Positions 26,216 through 36,246 of a stretch of DNA of 64,000 nucleotides are shown here, one piece after another. The notes under the pieces were generated by a model. The model saw nothing but the letters and a program-made list of their open reading frames with translations, was not told the DNA's origin and searched no databases. A program made the position numbers and the translations under genes. The stretch spans positions 184,120 through 248,119 of the forward strand of contig DDRT01000020.1 of NCBI GenBank assembly GCA_002343185.1, read 5' to 3'. The stretch's first letter is position 1; every line of letters starts with the position of its first letter. This stretch comes from Deltaproteobacteria bacterium UBA2409 (GTDB taxonomy: Bacteria > Bdellovibrionota_C > UBA2361 > DDRT01).

Positions 26216-26587
26216 ATGGAAACAGGGTCTTTTGGTGCCGATTCTTTTACAGGTAGTGATGAGCAGCCAATTCTTCTAACTGATGCTGCGATTGATGCTG
26301 TAAAAAATGCAATTTCTGAAGAGGGTGAGGCTGGAGATAGCCTTCGGGTATCGGTTGTTGGTGGTGGATGTTCAGGCTATCAATACAACTTAGATTTCGA
26401 AAAAGAGCCTAGAATTGATGATCATGTTCTATCATTTGGTGATGTAAAAGTTCTAATAGATCCTATTAGTGCAGGATATCTTAAAGGAACCGTTATTGAT
26501 TTTGTATCAGGACTTAACGGAACAGGCTTTAAGTTTAATAACCCTAATGCAAAGCGAACATGTGGCTGTGGTAGCTCGTTCGGTTGA
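26216..26587 (+). CDS. erpA: Iron-sulfur cluster insertion protein, ErpA/IscA type
   Basis: A 123-residue A-type carrier. The three ligand cysteines are visible: GGGCSGYQY near residue 47, and CGCGSSF at the C-terminus. An extra 15-20 residues precede the usual start of the domain. The ribosome-binding site GAGGAGG is strong. ErpA inserts Fe-S clusters into target enzymes. IscA and ErpA are hard to separate by eye. A lipoprotein gene begins inside its 3' end. Confidence 0.88.
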   Translation: METGSFGADSFTGSDEQPILLTDAAIDAVKNAISEEGEAGDSLRVSVVGGGCSGYQYNLDFEKEPRIDDHVLSFGDVKVLIDPISAGYLKGTVIDFVSGLNGTGFKFNNPNAKRTCGCGSSFG

Positions 26588-27014
26588 GATTGTACTAGTT
26601 GCCACCTTACTTGTAGGGTGTGCTTCAACCCAAAGAATTCGCTACGAAAAAACAGACTCTGTAGAGATGGAAAAGCGAGTTATAGAGACTCATCCTACAC
26701 AATTTAGAACAAACTTTGAAGATGGAGGAAGAGTCTGGGAACGAGCTCTTTTGGCATCACAAAGATTCTTCAAGGGCAGTTCAAATATACAATCCGTAAA
26801 GAAGCCTCTTCCAGAGACCAAGATGATTCTTAGTTCTGATAGCGGCACCTACTCAATTATTCAGCGATTAGAAAAAGATGGTTTTTTCTTTGCGGTTGTT
26901 GGAGACAGAACCGAATCTAGTAAAATTTCTGATAGAGATGTGAACCTAAATGAGCGCAACCTTGCAAGATTTTTAAGATCAGGAGTCTTTCAAGATATTC
27001 TCTTCGTTCACTAA
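26547..27014 (+). CDS. Lipoprotein of unknown function
   Basis: About 155 residues. The hydrophobic stretch VEIVLVATLLVGC ends in a lipobox (LLVGC), so it is an outer- or inner-membrane lipoprotein. The start is uncertain: ATG at 26547 or GTG codons at 26562 or 26568, all inside the 3' end of erpA. The mature part has no recognisable domain. The erpA overlap implies cotranscription. Confidence 0.6.
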   Translation: MQSEHVAVVARSVEIVLVATLLVGCASTQRIRYEKTDSVEMEKRVIETHPTQFRTNFEDGGRVWERALLASQRFFKGSSNIQSVKKPLPETKMILSSDSGTYSIIQRLEKDGFFFAVVGDRTESSKISDRDVNLNERNLARFLRSGVFQDILFVH

Positions 27015-27059
27015 GATTTCCGCTTAATATTTTTAAGATAAAAGTCGATAGCTACTATT

Positions 27060-29126
27060 GTGAGGGTAGTAGTTATTGTTTTTCTCTTTCCACTTATAGC
27101 GATGGGAAATGAGTGGGTTCCTGGAGAGTATGTAGTAAGATTAAAGCCCGGAAATGTGCTCGGCTTTTCGGGGGAATTCCTAGGTAATGAGACATACAAG
27201 ATCTCATTAGGTGCTGGAGTACAAGCAGGCTCGAATCTTGTTTCTGAATCAGACTTAGCTCTTTGTGAGGATATTCTTCGCGATAATCCAGAACTTGAAT
27301 CATGCTCACCAAACTATATTGTTAAAATCAATGCAGTTCCTAATGATCCACTATTTCCTGAAACCTGGGGTTTAGCGAACGCACCAGAAGCATGGGGAAT
27401 TTCAACGGGAGATGAACAGATCGTAGTTGCAGTTGTTGATACTGGAATTGATTATACCCACCCAGATCTAGCGGCGAATATGTGGAGAAATCAAGGTGAA
27501 GTGCTTGATGGAATTGATAACGATGGTAATGGGGTGATTGATGATATTTTTGGATATAACGCAATCACAAGAACTGGGAACCCTTATGATGACCATGGTC
27601 ATGGAACTCATTGCGCAGGAACGATTGGTGCTGTAGGTGGCAATGGAGTTGGTGTTGCTGGTGTCAACTGGAACGTAAAACTAATGGGAGCTAAGTTTCT
27701 TGGTGCTAATGGATCGGGCGATCTTGGTGGAGCAATCAGGGCAATTAATTACGTCACCGATCAGAAAATTAGAGGTGTAAACGTTAGAGTAATGAATAAC
27801 TCTTGGGGGGGTGGAGGTTACTCTGAACCTCTTGAGTCAGCCATAAGAAGAGCTATCGATGCAGGAATCGTATTCGTAGCTGCAGCTGGAAATGCAAGCA
27901 ATAATAACGATTCAAGAGCATCATATCCTGCCAATTATCCTGGTGTAATATCAGTTGCTGCTCTTGCCCAAGGTAATTCAATCGCAGGGTTTTCAAATTT
28001 TGGAAGAACTTCCGTTCATATTGGTGCTCCAGGGGTAAGCATTATGAGTACCATTCCGGGAAATAGATATGGAAGGATGTCTGGAACTTCGATGGCTGCA
28101 CCACATGTATCAGGAGCAGTTGCACTTATGCTTTCAGTTGCACCCGAGCTTACGCCATCACAATCTAAAAACAGACTAGTTGAAACAGGAGCAGTGCTGT
28201 CTGGCCTAAGAGCCATGATCTCTGGAGGAAGGATTTTAAGTTTACCAAGACTATTAAAGGACGAGCGTTCAGAAAGTTCACCTGGTGAGACTTGTGGGTA
28301 CTTAGTATCGAGAATTCCCTACAATCCTGATAACAGTATTTGGCGTGAATCTGCACTTCCAGGCAGCATTGGAGATGATATCGAAGTTGTTAGACCAATA
28401 TCAGGAACTTTTTTTGGATCAAATCCGCTTTATGTTTCTTTATCATCAAATCAAGTGATCTACTTTGGAAGGTCTAAAGAGGTCTCAGACTTTGACGGAA
28501 ATCGCTCAACCCCTGGTAGTTTGAAGGTAGTCAATTCAGATTGGGTTTCTAATGATGGAATTCGTTCAAAAACAAGATCTGACGGCTCTATGGTGGTTGG
28601 ATTTAAAGGATCTCTCTTTGGAGGAATAATTTCCGGTGTTACAAGAGGGGTTGTTCATCTTTATCCGAATGGAGTGATTGATGTTTTCACTCAGGTACCA
28701 AATGGAATAAGAGGTGTTCTAGGTTCAAAATCAAAGGTTAGCTTAGTTGGGCTAGATGGAATAGAAGTTGGAGATAGGGTTAGAGATAGATCTTCACATC
28801 GATTCATCCCTTCATGCAGCGAAACAGTAGTTTTAAACAAACTTTCAGCAAGGCTATCTGAAACAAGACTGAAACTTAAACTTAAAGGGGTTGGTACAGG
28901 GTTGGTGCCTGTAAGATTTAAAGTAAATGGAAGATCTTGTTCAGGATCAGCTAATGTCGCGATGACTAATGGAAAAGGCAAGCGATCTACAAGAGTACCA
29001 AGGTTAGGTGAAATGACTATAGAAGCTCGTGCAACCGGAATAAGATCCAATAGAGCAAAGACATTTGGAGCACGAGGAATAACTAGTAAAGATGTTTCAA
29101 GAGTTTGTAGAAAACTAACAAGATAG
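27060..29126 (+). CDS. Secreted subtilisin-like serine protease (S8)
   Basis: A 688-residue exported protease. A signal peptide (about 1-17) is followed by an inhibitor-type propeptide (VPGEYVVRLKPG). The catalytic triad is visible: Asp near residue 126 in VVDTGIDYTHPDL, His near 180 in HGHGTHCAGT, and Ser near 344 in GTSMAAPHVSGAVAL. The C-terminal 300 residues are beta-rich with a Cys pair and no clear family. It starts with GTG. It is probably a secreted nutrient or predatory protease; the role is inferred. Confidence 0.9.
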   Translation: MRVVVIVFLFPLIAMGNEWVPGEYVVRLKPGNVLGFSGEFLGNETYKISLGAGVQAGSNLVSESDLALCEDILRDNPELESCSPNYIVKINAVPNDPLFPETWGLANAPEAWGISTGDEQIVVAVVDTGIDYTHPDLAANMWRNQGEVLDGIDNDGNGVIDDIFGYNAITRTGNPYDDHGHGTHCAGTIGAVGGNGVGVAGVNWNVKLMGAKFLGANGSGDLGGAIRAINYVTDQKIRGVNVRVMNNSWGGGGYSEPLESAIRRAIDAGIVFVAAAGNASNNNDSRASYPANYPGVISVAALAQGNSIAGFSNFGRTSVHIGAPGVSIMSTIPGNRYGRMSGTSMAAPHVSGAVALMLSVAPELTPSQSKNRLVETGAVLSGLRAMISGGRILSLPRLLKDERSESSPGETCGYLVSRIPYNPDNSIWRESALPGSIGDDIEVVRPISGTFFGSNPLYVSLSSNQVIYFGRSKEVSDFDGNRSTPGSLKVVNSDWVSNDGIRSKTRSDGSMVVGFKGSLFGGIISGVTRGVVHLYPNGVIDVFTQVPNGIRGVLGSKSKVSLVGLDGIEVGDRVRDRSSHRFIPSCSETVVLNKLSARLSETRLKLKLKGVGTGLVPVRFKVNGRSCSGSANVAMTNGKGKRSTRVPRLGEMTIEARATGIRSNRAKTFGARGITSKDVSRVCRKLTR

Positions 29127-29136
29127 ATTACATGGG

Positions 29137-29158
29137 GGTCAGGCCGGAAGGCCTGACC
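29137..29158. repeat. GGTCAGGCC palindrome, copy between subtilase and rplS
   Basis: GGTCAGGCC, loop GGAA, then its complement, followed by AGACAG. It lies between two convergent genes, where it may also act as a bidirectional terminator. Confidence 0.8.
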
Positions 29159-29167
29159 AGACAGGTT

Positions 29168-29581
29168 CTACCCAGCCTGTTGTTCAGCAACTACAGCCTC
29201 ACCACTGTCAATCCCTGAATAAAGGACTGATTTGATCCTTGCTGCTTTTCCACGAAGAGGTCTTAGGTAGAATAAACGAGCACGCCTAACCACACCCCTT
29301 GTAAGAACCTCAATCTTATCAATTCTTGGACTATGGAGTGGGAATGTTCTTTCGACACCTACGTTGTATGAAACTTTTCTAACTGTAAAGGTTGCACTGG
29401 CAGAATGAGCCTTGGAGCGTTTGATTACAACACCCTCAAATACCTGAATTCTTTCTTTATTACCTTCCTTAATTTTAGCGTGTACTCTAACTGTATCTCC
29501 CGCCCCGAACTCTGGAATATCAGATTTAGATTGGAGGGTAGAGATCTCCGTCAACAGTTTATCATTTGCCTTTCTTGTCAT
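29168..29581 (-). CDS. rplS: 50S ribosomal protein L19
   Basis: A 137-residue ribosomal protein from the ATG at 29581, chosen because GAGG lies 6 nt upstream; the frame also allows a GTG four codons earlier. Family blocks are [46 protein letters not shown] and RRARLFYLR. It is slightly longer than usual (115-130) at the C-terminus. The usual neighbours rpsP, rimM and trmD are not present here. Confidence 0.95.
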   Translation of the reverse strand: MTRKANDKLLTEISTLQSKSDIPEFGAGDTVRVHAKIKEGNKERIQVFEGVVIKRSKAHSASATFTVRKVSYNVGVERTFPLHSPRIDKIEVLTRGVVRRARLFYLRPLRGKAARIKSVLYSGIDSGEAVVAEQQAG

Positions 29582-29647
29582 AATAGACCTCACTTGCTTG
29601 GGGTGAAAAACGAGTGTATCAATTTACAGACAGCTTTTCAAGGACTT

Positions 29648-29854
29648 ATGGAAGACGAAATTAAGGCTATTATAGCAGAGCTTAAAGAGAAGGGACTTAT
29701 GGTTCGCAGGGAGCCATTAAAAAGAGGGCTTGGCTGGAAAGCTGAAAGTGGCAGCTGCCGTGCTAATGATGATAAGATTCTCTTTATCGATAGACGAAGT
29801 CCTCTATCAGAGCAGCTTACCTTCTTAAGAGCCGAGAAGGCAAAATTACTTTAA
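29648..29854 (+). CDS. Small hypothetical protein upstream of mreB
   Basis: A 68-residue protein from the ATG at 29648, with AAGGA as ribosome-binding site. Longer readings of the frame run into rplS on the other strand and are not believable. It is highly charged (MEDEIKAIIAELKEKGLMVR, then CRANDDKILFIDRRSPLSEQ) with a predicted helix, strand, helix layout. I do not recognise it. It lies immediately before the cell-shape operon. Confidence 0.65.
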   Translation: MEDEIKAIIAELKEKGLMVRREPLKRGLGWKAESGSCRANDDKILFIDRRSPLSEQLTFLRAEKAKLL

Positions 29855-29872
29855 GTAGCTTTAACCTTTTTA

Positions 29873-30945
<1,073 letters not shown>

Positions 30946-30946
30946 G

Positions 30947-31786
30947 ATGAAGAGATCTCAAACTGAGCCAAGTATTAGAGTAATTTTTGCTCATGCTGCA
31001 GCCCTTTTTTTAGTTTGTCTTTTTCTCACATCATATAGTTCTAAAAATCCTAAAGTAATTGGAATAGGCTCCAGAATAGTGCAAGAACTAATATCACCAG
31101 TTCAGGAGGTTATTACTGTCACAAGCTCTAGAATTGGAGGATTTTTTGACGAATATCGTGCCCTAAGGGATGCAAAAGAGCGTAATGATCAGTTATTAAG
31201 CAGACTTGCAGTTCTTGAGATGGAGAACGCAAGACTTAGGGAATTTGAAAATGAAAATTCAAGACTCTCAAAATTTTTATCATTCAAACAGTCAAGCAAA
31301 CTACAAGGTATAGTGGGGAGAATCATTGGTAATGATGCAGCAAACTGGGTTCATTCAGTTGTTGTAAATGTTGGCACAAATGATGGAGTTGCGATAGGAA
31401 ATCCTGCCGTAGATAGTGCAGGAAGTGTTGTAGGTAGAGTTGTTGCTGCCTCTTCTGGCTCTGCGCAAGTATTACTTCTTACAGACAGGGCAAGCTCAGT
31501 TGATGTGATGCTACAAGAGAGGAGAACGAGTGGTATTCTCTCAGGAAGGCAGCTAAACGAATGCGAGTTAAATTTTGTGGAGCTTGAAAAAGAGATTCAG
31601 ATTGGAGATCGAGTTATAACTTCAGGTCTCGATGGAATTTATCCAAAATCTCTTCCCGTAGGAGTTGTTTCATTTGCTGAGAAAGATTCTCGTGGACTGT
31701 TTCAGAAGGTTTTGATCACACCACATGTCGATTTCAGGAAATTAGAAGAAGTACTAATAATAACAAATGTGGAGAAGGTTCAGTGA
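30947..31786 (+). CDS. mreC: Rod shape-determining protein MreC
   Basis: A 279-residue bitopic protein: one N-terminal membrane segment (about 10-28), a coiled coil (about 60-105), then the periplasmic beta-rich domain with DGVAIGNPAVDSAGSVVGRV. It scaffolds the elongasome between MreB and PBP2. It overlaps mreD by 4 bp. Confidence 0.93.
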   Translation: MKRSQTEPSIRVIFAHAAALFLVCLFLTSYSSKNPKVIGIGSRIVQELISPVQEVITVTSSRIGGFFDEYRALRDAKERNDQLLSRLAVLEMENARLREFENENSRLSKFLSFKQSSKLQGIVGRIIGNDAANWVHSVVVNVGTNDGVAIGNPAVDSAGSVVGRVVAASSGSAQVLLLTDRASSVDVMLQERRTSGILSGRQLNECELNFVELEKEIQIGDRVITSGLDGIYPKSLPVGVVSFAEKDSRGLFQKVLITPHVDFRKLEEVLIITNVEKVQ

Positions 31787-32241
31787 AGGCAGAACTAGTA
31801 CTTTTAACCTTGGTTCTTCAATTTGCAGTACTACCTCTGATAATACCTGATGGCTATATTCCTAACCTCTCAGCCCTGTTGATTTTGTACTTAGCATTTT
31901 ATCACACCTCGATTCTTGGTGTTTGGCTCGCCTTCTTTTTGGGGTTACTTTTCGATCTTTCTGCAGGCTCTCTGTTGGGGCCATCAGCAGCAGGACTTGT
32001 GCTGGCATATATCTTTATTGCTGTGCTCTCAAAGAGATTATTTCTAGATGCTTTAGTCTCATCTTTAATTTTTGGAGGTTTTGCCTCAGGTATTGTGTTT
32101 ACAATTCGTTATTTACTACTAAGTCAGTTTGTCTCTTTGCCATTTTGGATCCCTCTAATACAGGAGAGCCTATCGAGTGCACTTTTTGCACCGATTCTCT
32201 TTTGGATCTTCAGTAAGCTGAGGCGCAAGAATGTTGGATAA
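31783..32241 (+). CDS. mreD: Rod shape-determining protein MreD
   Basis: A 152-residue polytopic inner-membrane protein with about five hydrophobic segments and the FLGLLFDLSAGSLLGPSAAG motif conserved in MreD. It starts with GTG, overlaps mreC by 4 bp and the PBP2 gene by 11 bp. Confidence 0.87.
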   Translation: MKAELVLLTLVLQFAVLPLIIPDGYIPNLSALLILYLAFYHTSILGVWLAFFLGLLFDLSAGSLLGPSAAGLVLAYIFIAVLSKRLFLDALVSSLIFGGFASGIVFTIRYLLLSQFVSLPFWIPLIQESLSSALFAPILFWIFSKLRRKNVG

Positions 32242-34039
32242 ACCCCAGGTAAATCTTTCATTACGATCCCAGTGGACAAGAATTGTAATTGGACTTGTAT
32301 TTTCAGTATTTATAGTAAGACTTTGGTATCTACAAATTCTTAAAGGGCAATATTATCGAGAGCAATCTGAAAATAATAGGTTGCAAACCGTTTTTGTTCC
32401 ACCTTCACGGGGGATCATTACAGACAGAAACGGTACAGTACTAGCAAACACCAGGCCTTCGTTTAATATCGAGTTAGTACCGGAAGCTACATCTGATGTT
32501 AAAGGAACAGTTACAAAACTAGCACACTATCTTGAGATGGAATCTGAGCCTCTATTGGAGAGAATTGCTCACTTGCCAAGGAGAAGACGGTATGAGCCCA
32601 GAGTTATTTTAAAAGATGCTACTAGAGAGCAGGTAGCTAAAGTCTTAGTAAGAAGACCAGAGTTACCTGGGTTAACAGTTTCAGCTCTTCCAGCTCGGCA
32701 GTATCCATTTGGAGATACCGCTTCTCACGTATTAGGTTATGTTAGAGAAATTTCTCGTGAGCAGCTTGATAGGGCAGAATATCGCACCTACAGAATGGGA
32801 GATATTGTAGGTCAATTTGGACTTGAAGGTCTTCTTGAAAAGTACCTACAAGGTAAAAGAGGAATTAGAAGGGTAATTGTTAATGCTGTCGGTACTAAAA
32901 TTGGAGAAGCATCCAGTGAATTAGAAGTTGCAGGACACACGGTTAATACAACCATCGATATTAATGTTCAAAGAGCTGCAGAAGAGGCACTAGGAGATAA
33001 AAGTGGCGCGGTGGTAGCGCTTGATCCAAACACAGGGGAAGTCTTAGCGCTAGTTTCAAAGCCAGGATTTGACCCAAATGTGTTTGTTGGAGAGATGCCT
33101 TCAGCACTTTGGAAGGAACTATCATCCGGTGAGTCTAAGCCTCTTCAAAATCGAGCTGTTCAGGGAGCATATGCCCCTGGATCTGTTTATAAAATATTTA
33201 TGCAGTACGCAGGGCTTGCTGAAGGAGTTATAGGACTCAACGATGGGCCAACCTGTAAAGGAGGCTATGGATTTGCTGGTAGAACTTACAACTGTCATAA
33301 GCGAGATGGACACGGCCCGGTCGATCTTTATTCAAGTCTTGTGGTTTCTTGCGATGTTTATTTCTATGTTCTTGGCCAAAGACTTGGAGTAGATCGTATT
33401 TATGAGTATGCATCCCTATTTGGGCTTGGAAAAAAGACTGGGCTACAGCTTGTTGATGAAAGTCCTGGACTTATTCCATCTTCAGCCTGGAAGCTTTCTA
33501 GGTTTAAGGAGAAATGGTACCCAGGTGAGACTTTGAGTATTGCCATCGGACAGGGGGCAAATCTTACCACTCCAATTCAGATTGCAAACGCAGTCGCTGC
33601 TTTGGTTAATGGAGGAAAACTTTATCGTCCATACCTAGTTAAAAAAATCGTATCTGTCGATGGTGCATTTAGTGATGATGATTTTTTACCTGAGGTGATA
33701 AGCGAATTAAATCTTGAAGAGAAAGCCGTTACCGCTATTCGGCGAGCAATGGTTGGAGTAGTTGAAGACGAAAAAGGAACTGGGAAGCGAGCGAGCTTAA
33801 ATGAATTTGGAATAACAGTAGGTGGCAAGACCGGTACTGCCCAAGTTGTATCTTTAACTCATCATAAAAAGGGAACCAAACTTGATCACCATGCATGGTT
33901 TGTCGGATATGCTCCGGCAGAAGATCCAAAGATAGTTGTAGCTGCCCTAGTTGAGCATGGGGGCGGAGGGGGAGCAAATGCAGCACCAGTAGTTAAAAAT
34001 ACCATGGCTGCTTTTTTTGGATTAGAGTTGGATGAATAA
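32231..34039 (+). CDS. mrdA: Penicillin-binding protein 2 (peptidoglycan transpeptidase)
   Basis: A 602-residue class B penicillin-binding protein. After one N-terminal membrane segment comes the pedestal domain (PSRGIITDRNGTVLA), then the transpeptidase with S-x-x-K in PGSVYKIF (about residue 317), S-x-N-like SCD, and K-T-G in VGGKTGTAQ. It cross-links lateral wall peptidoglycan. It overlaps mreD and rodA. Confidence 0.95.
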   Translation: MLDKPQVNLSLRSQWTRIVIGLVFSVFIVRLWYLQILKGQYYREQSENNRLQTVFVPPSRGIITDRNGTVLANTRPSFNIELVPEATSDVKGTVTKLAHYLEMESEPLLERIAHLPRRRRYEPRVILKDATREQVAKVLVRRPELPGLTVSALPARQYPFGDTASHVLGYVREISREQLDRAEYRTYRMGDIVGQFGLEGLLEKYLQGKRGIRRVIVNAVGTKIGEASSELEVAGHTVNTTIDINVQRAAEEALGDKSGAVVALDPNTGEVLALVSKPGFDPNVFVGEMPSALWKELSSGESKPLQNRAVQGAYAPGSVYKIFMQYAGLAEGVIGLNDGPTCKGGYGFAGRTYNCHKRDGHGPVDLYSSLVVSCDVYFYVLGQRLGVDRIYEYASLFGLGKKTGLQLVDESPGLIPSSAWKLSRFKEKWYPGETLSIAIGQGANLTTPIQIANAVAALVNGGKLYRPYLVKKIVSVDGAFSDDDFLPEVISELNLEEKAVTAIRRAMVGVVEDEKGTGKRASLNEFGITVGGKTGTAQVVSLTHHKKGTKLDHHAWFVGYAPAEDPKIVVAALVEHGGGGGANAAPVVKNTMAAFFGLELDE

Positions 34040-35162
34040 ACGATATTCACAGATTATTGATTGGGGGCTTGTTGGACTTTCAGTATTAATCCCATCTCTT
34101 GGATTAATAGTTTTATACAGTGCCGGATATGATCCTGATAGAAGTAATCCTCTTTCAGAATATGTTAAGATCGACAGTTTTGTTTTTATAAAACAGTTAG
34201 TTTTCATTCTTGGCGGACTCGTAATAATGATCGCTGCAGCATTTATCCGAAGTGAATGGCTTTCAAGACTTTCCTATCCATTTTATTGGATCTGTCTAGG
34301 CCTACTATTATGGGTTGAGCTATTTGGGGTGACAGTAAATGGCTCGCAGAGATGGATTAATCTAGGGTTTATTAATCTACAACCTGCTGAGTTAGTTAAG
34401 TTAGCTGTAATTCTCACCCTTGCAAAATATCTGGCTAAACATCCACCACCAAGGGATGGATATGGATTTAAGGGGTTATTAGTTCCACTTGCTATTCTTT
34501 TAGCACCAGTTGGTTTTATTTTGACTCAACCAGATCTAGGAAGTGCACTTTCAGTTTTAGGTGTTGCTGCATTGATGATTCTATTTATGGGAGTTCGTTT
34601 TAAGACGATAGCCATAACCGTATTTCTACTTACAATCTCAGCGATACCTATCTGGGAATATGGACTACATGCCTATCAAAAAAGAAGAATTATGGTTTTG
34701 GTTAATCCAGGAATGGATCCTAAAGGAAGTGGATGGCACATAATTCAATCTAAAATAGCTGTTGGCTCTGGTTCATTTTCTGGAGTTGGATTTATGCAAG
34801 GTACACAGACTCAGCTTGAATTTTTACCTGAACATACAACTGATTTTATATTCTCGGTTTTAGCTGAAGAGTGGGGGTTTATAGGATGCTCTTTACTGCT
34901 GTCCTTATATTTAATTTTTCTATTTCGAATTCTAAAAATTGCTCAAAAAGCAAAGGATCTTTTTGGTACTATGCTTGTTATTGGGGTAGGAGCAAAGTTT
35001 TTTTTCCATGTAACAGTTAATGTTGGAATGGTTCTTGGATTATTACCAGTTGTAGGGATACCACTCCCACTTTTTAGTTACGGTGGAAGCTCTATTGTGG
35101 CCTCCATGTTTGGGTTAGGACTTATACTAGGGCAGGTGATTAGACGAAGAAGTTATCCTTAG
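34032..35162 (+). CDS. rodA: Rod shape protein RodA (peptidoglycan glycosyltransferase)
   Basis: A 376-residue SEDS-family polytopic protein with about ten membrane segments. Motifs are NGSQRWINLGFINLQPAEL and LPEHTTDFIFSVLAEEWGF, plus PLPLFSYGGSS near the end. It polymerises lipid II together with the PBP2 gene it overlaps by 8 bp. Confidence 0.95.
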   Translation: MNKRYSQIIDWGLVGLSVLIPSLGLIVLYSAGYDPDRSNPLSEYVKIDSFVFIKQLVFILGGLVIMIAAAFIRSEWLSRLSYPFYWICLGLLLWVELFGVTVNGSQRWINLGFINLQPAELVKLAVILTLAKYLAKHPPPRDGYGFKGLLVPLAILLAPVGFILTQPDLGSALSVLGVAALMILFMGVRFKTIAITVFLLTISAIPIWEYGLHAYQKRRIMVLVNPGMDPKGSGWHIIQSKIAVGSGSFSGVGFMQGTQTQLEFLPEHTTDFIFSVLAEEWGFIGCSLLLSLYLIFLFRILKIAQKAKDLFGTMLVIGVGAKFFFHVTVNVGMVLGLLPVVGIPLPLFSYGGSSIVASMFGLGLILGQVIRRRSYP

Positions 35163-35163
35163 C

Positions 35164-36195
35164 ATGCTGAAAACACTCTCGGTACTAGTTTTAGCTTTAA
35201 GTTCTCTAGCAATAGATCTTAAGGATACTAGTAGTGGGTTACCTACCTCAGGACAGTGGAGAAATGGATTTTCTCTAGTTGATTATGACTCTGATGGTAG
35301 ATTTGATATCATTCACAGCGCACCAAGGGAAAACCCAGGCTCCTTAATCCTATACTCAAGAAATCATAAAAATGAATGGAAGCCTCGTATATTGTACCGA
35401 TCAGAAAAAATTAAATATGGTGATGTTTCAGTAGGCGACCTGAATTCAGATGGAATAAAGGACTTTGCACTAGGAATCCATCTGGCTGGTATACTGTTTC
35501 TGTACTCGAGCAAAGATGGAATATTAAAGGAATCTGAGCTAATTAAATTTCCCTCAAGAACTATAAGGATAACTGATCTAAATCAAGATGGGAAAAATGA
35601 TGTAGTAGCACTCTCCGAGGGTATGAAGTTGGGTTCTGGGCTGCTTGTATTACTAAATCAGAATGGATGGAAAGAGCAGACCTATTTTCATGGAAGTTTT
35701 GGAGATGATTTCGAAGTAGCGGATCTTGATAATGACGGATTTCTTGAAATAGTCATCGCTGCTCGCTCTGAAAGTGATTTTATTCAAATATTAAGAAAAA
35801 CTTCGGAAACCAAAGTCCCTCTTCCTGCTCGTTCTATAGTTTGGAATGTGGAGGTAGGAGAACTCAGTAAGAATATTTATGTTAGCATAAGCAATTTTTC
35901 CAACAACAATTGGAACTCATCGGTAGTTAATTTATCAACTAATGAGGTGTTGCTTACTAATAGTGGTAGAAAAAAATTTGGGGATCTTGAATCAGTTGTA
36001 ATTAACGGTAAAGAGCATTTAGTAGTTCTAGGAACAGATAATATTTTTCTGGATGGAGCCTCAAAAATAAATCTGGATTCGAGGTATGAAGGTTACAGTC
36101 TAAGGCATTTCAAAGAGTCGGAAGTTACTTATATTGTTGCTAATTTTGCATCCGAAAATGGCGGTTCAATCAAAGTCTGGGAAATCTTGCCCTAG
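35164..36195 (+). CDS. Secreted FG-GAP/VCBS repeat protein
   Basis: A 343-residue exported protein with a signal peptide (about 1-17). It carries at least four Ca-type repeats (DYDSDGRFD, DLNSDGIKD, DLNQDGKND, DLDNDGFLE), predicting a beta-propeller like that of integrin alpha chains. It starts directly after rodA (1 bp gap after its stop), so it is probably read through from the shape operon. It has no catalytic motif. A surface-binding role is inferred. Confidence 0.8.
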   Translation: MLKTLSVLVLALSSLAIDLKDTSSGLPTSGQWRNGFSLVDYDSDGRFDIIHSAPRENPGSLILYSRNHKNEWKPRILYRSEKIKYGDVSVGDLNSDGIKDFALGIHLAGILFLYSSKDGILKESELIKFPSRTIRITDLNQDGKNDVVALSEGMKLGSGLLVLLNQNGWKEQTYFHGSFGDDFEVADLDNDGFLEIVIAARSESDFIQILRKTSETKVPLPARSIVWNVEVGELSKNIYVSISNFSNNNWNSSVVNLSTNEVLLTNSGRKKFGDLESVVINGKEHLVVLGTDNIFLDGASKINLDSRYEGYSLRHFKESEVTYIVANFASENGGSIKVWEILP

Positions 36196-36246
36196 AGTTT
36201 TGTTTTGAAAAGCTGATTTTGTTAGAGTTCGGGCAGAGGTGCCAAT

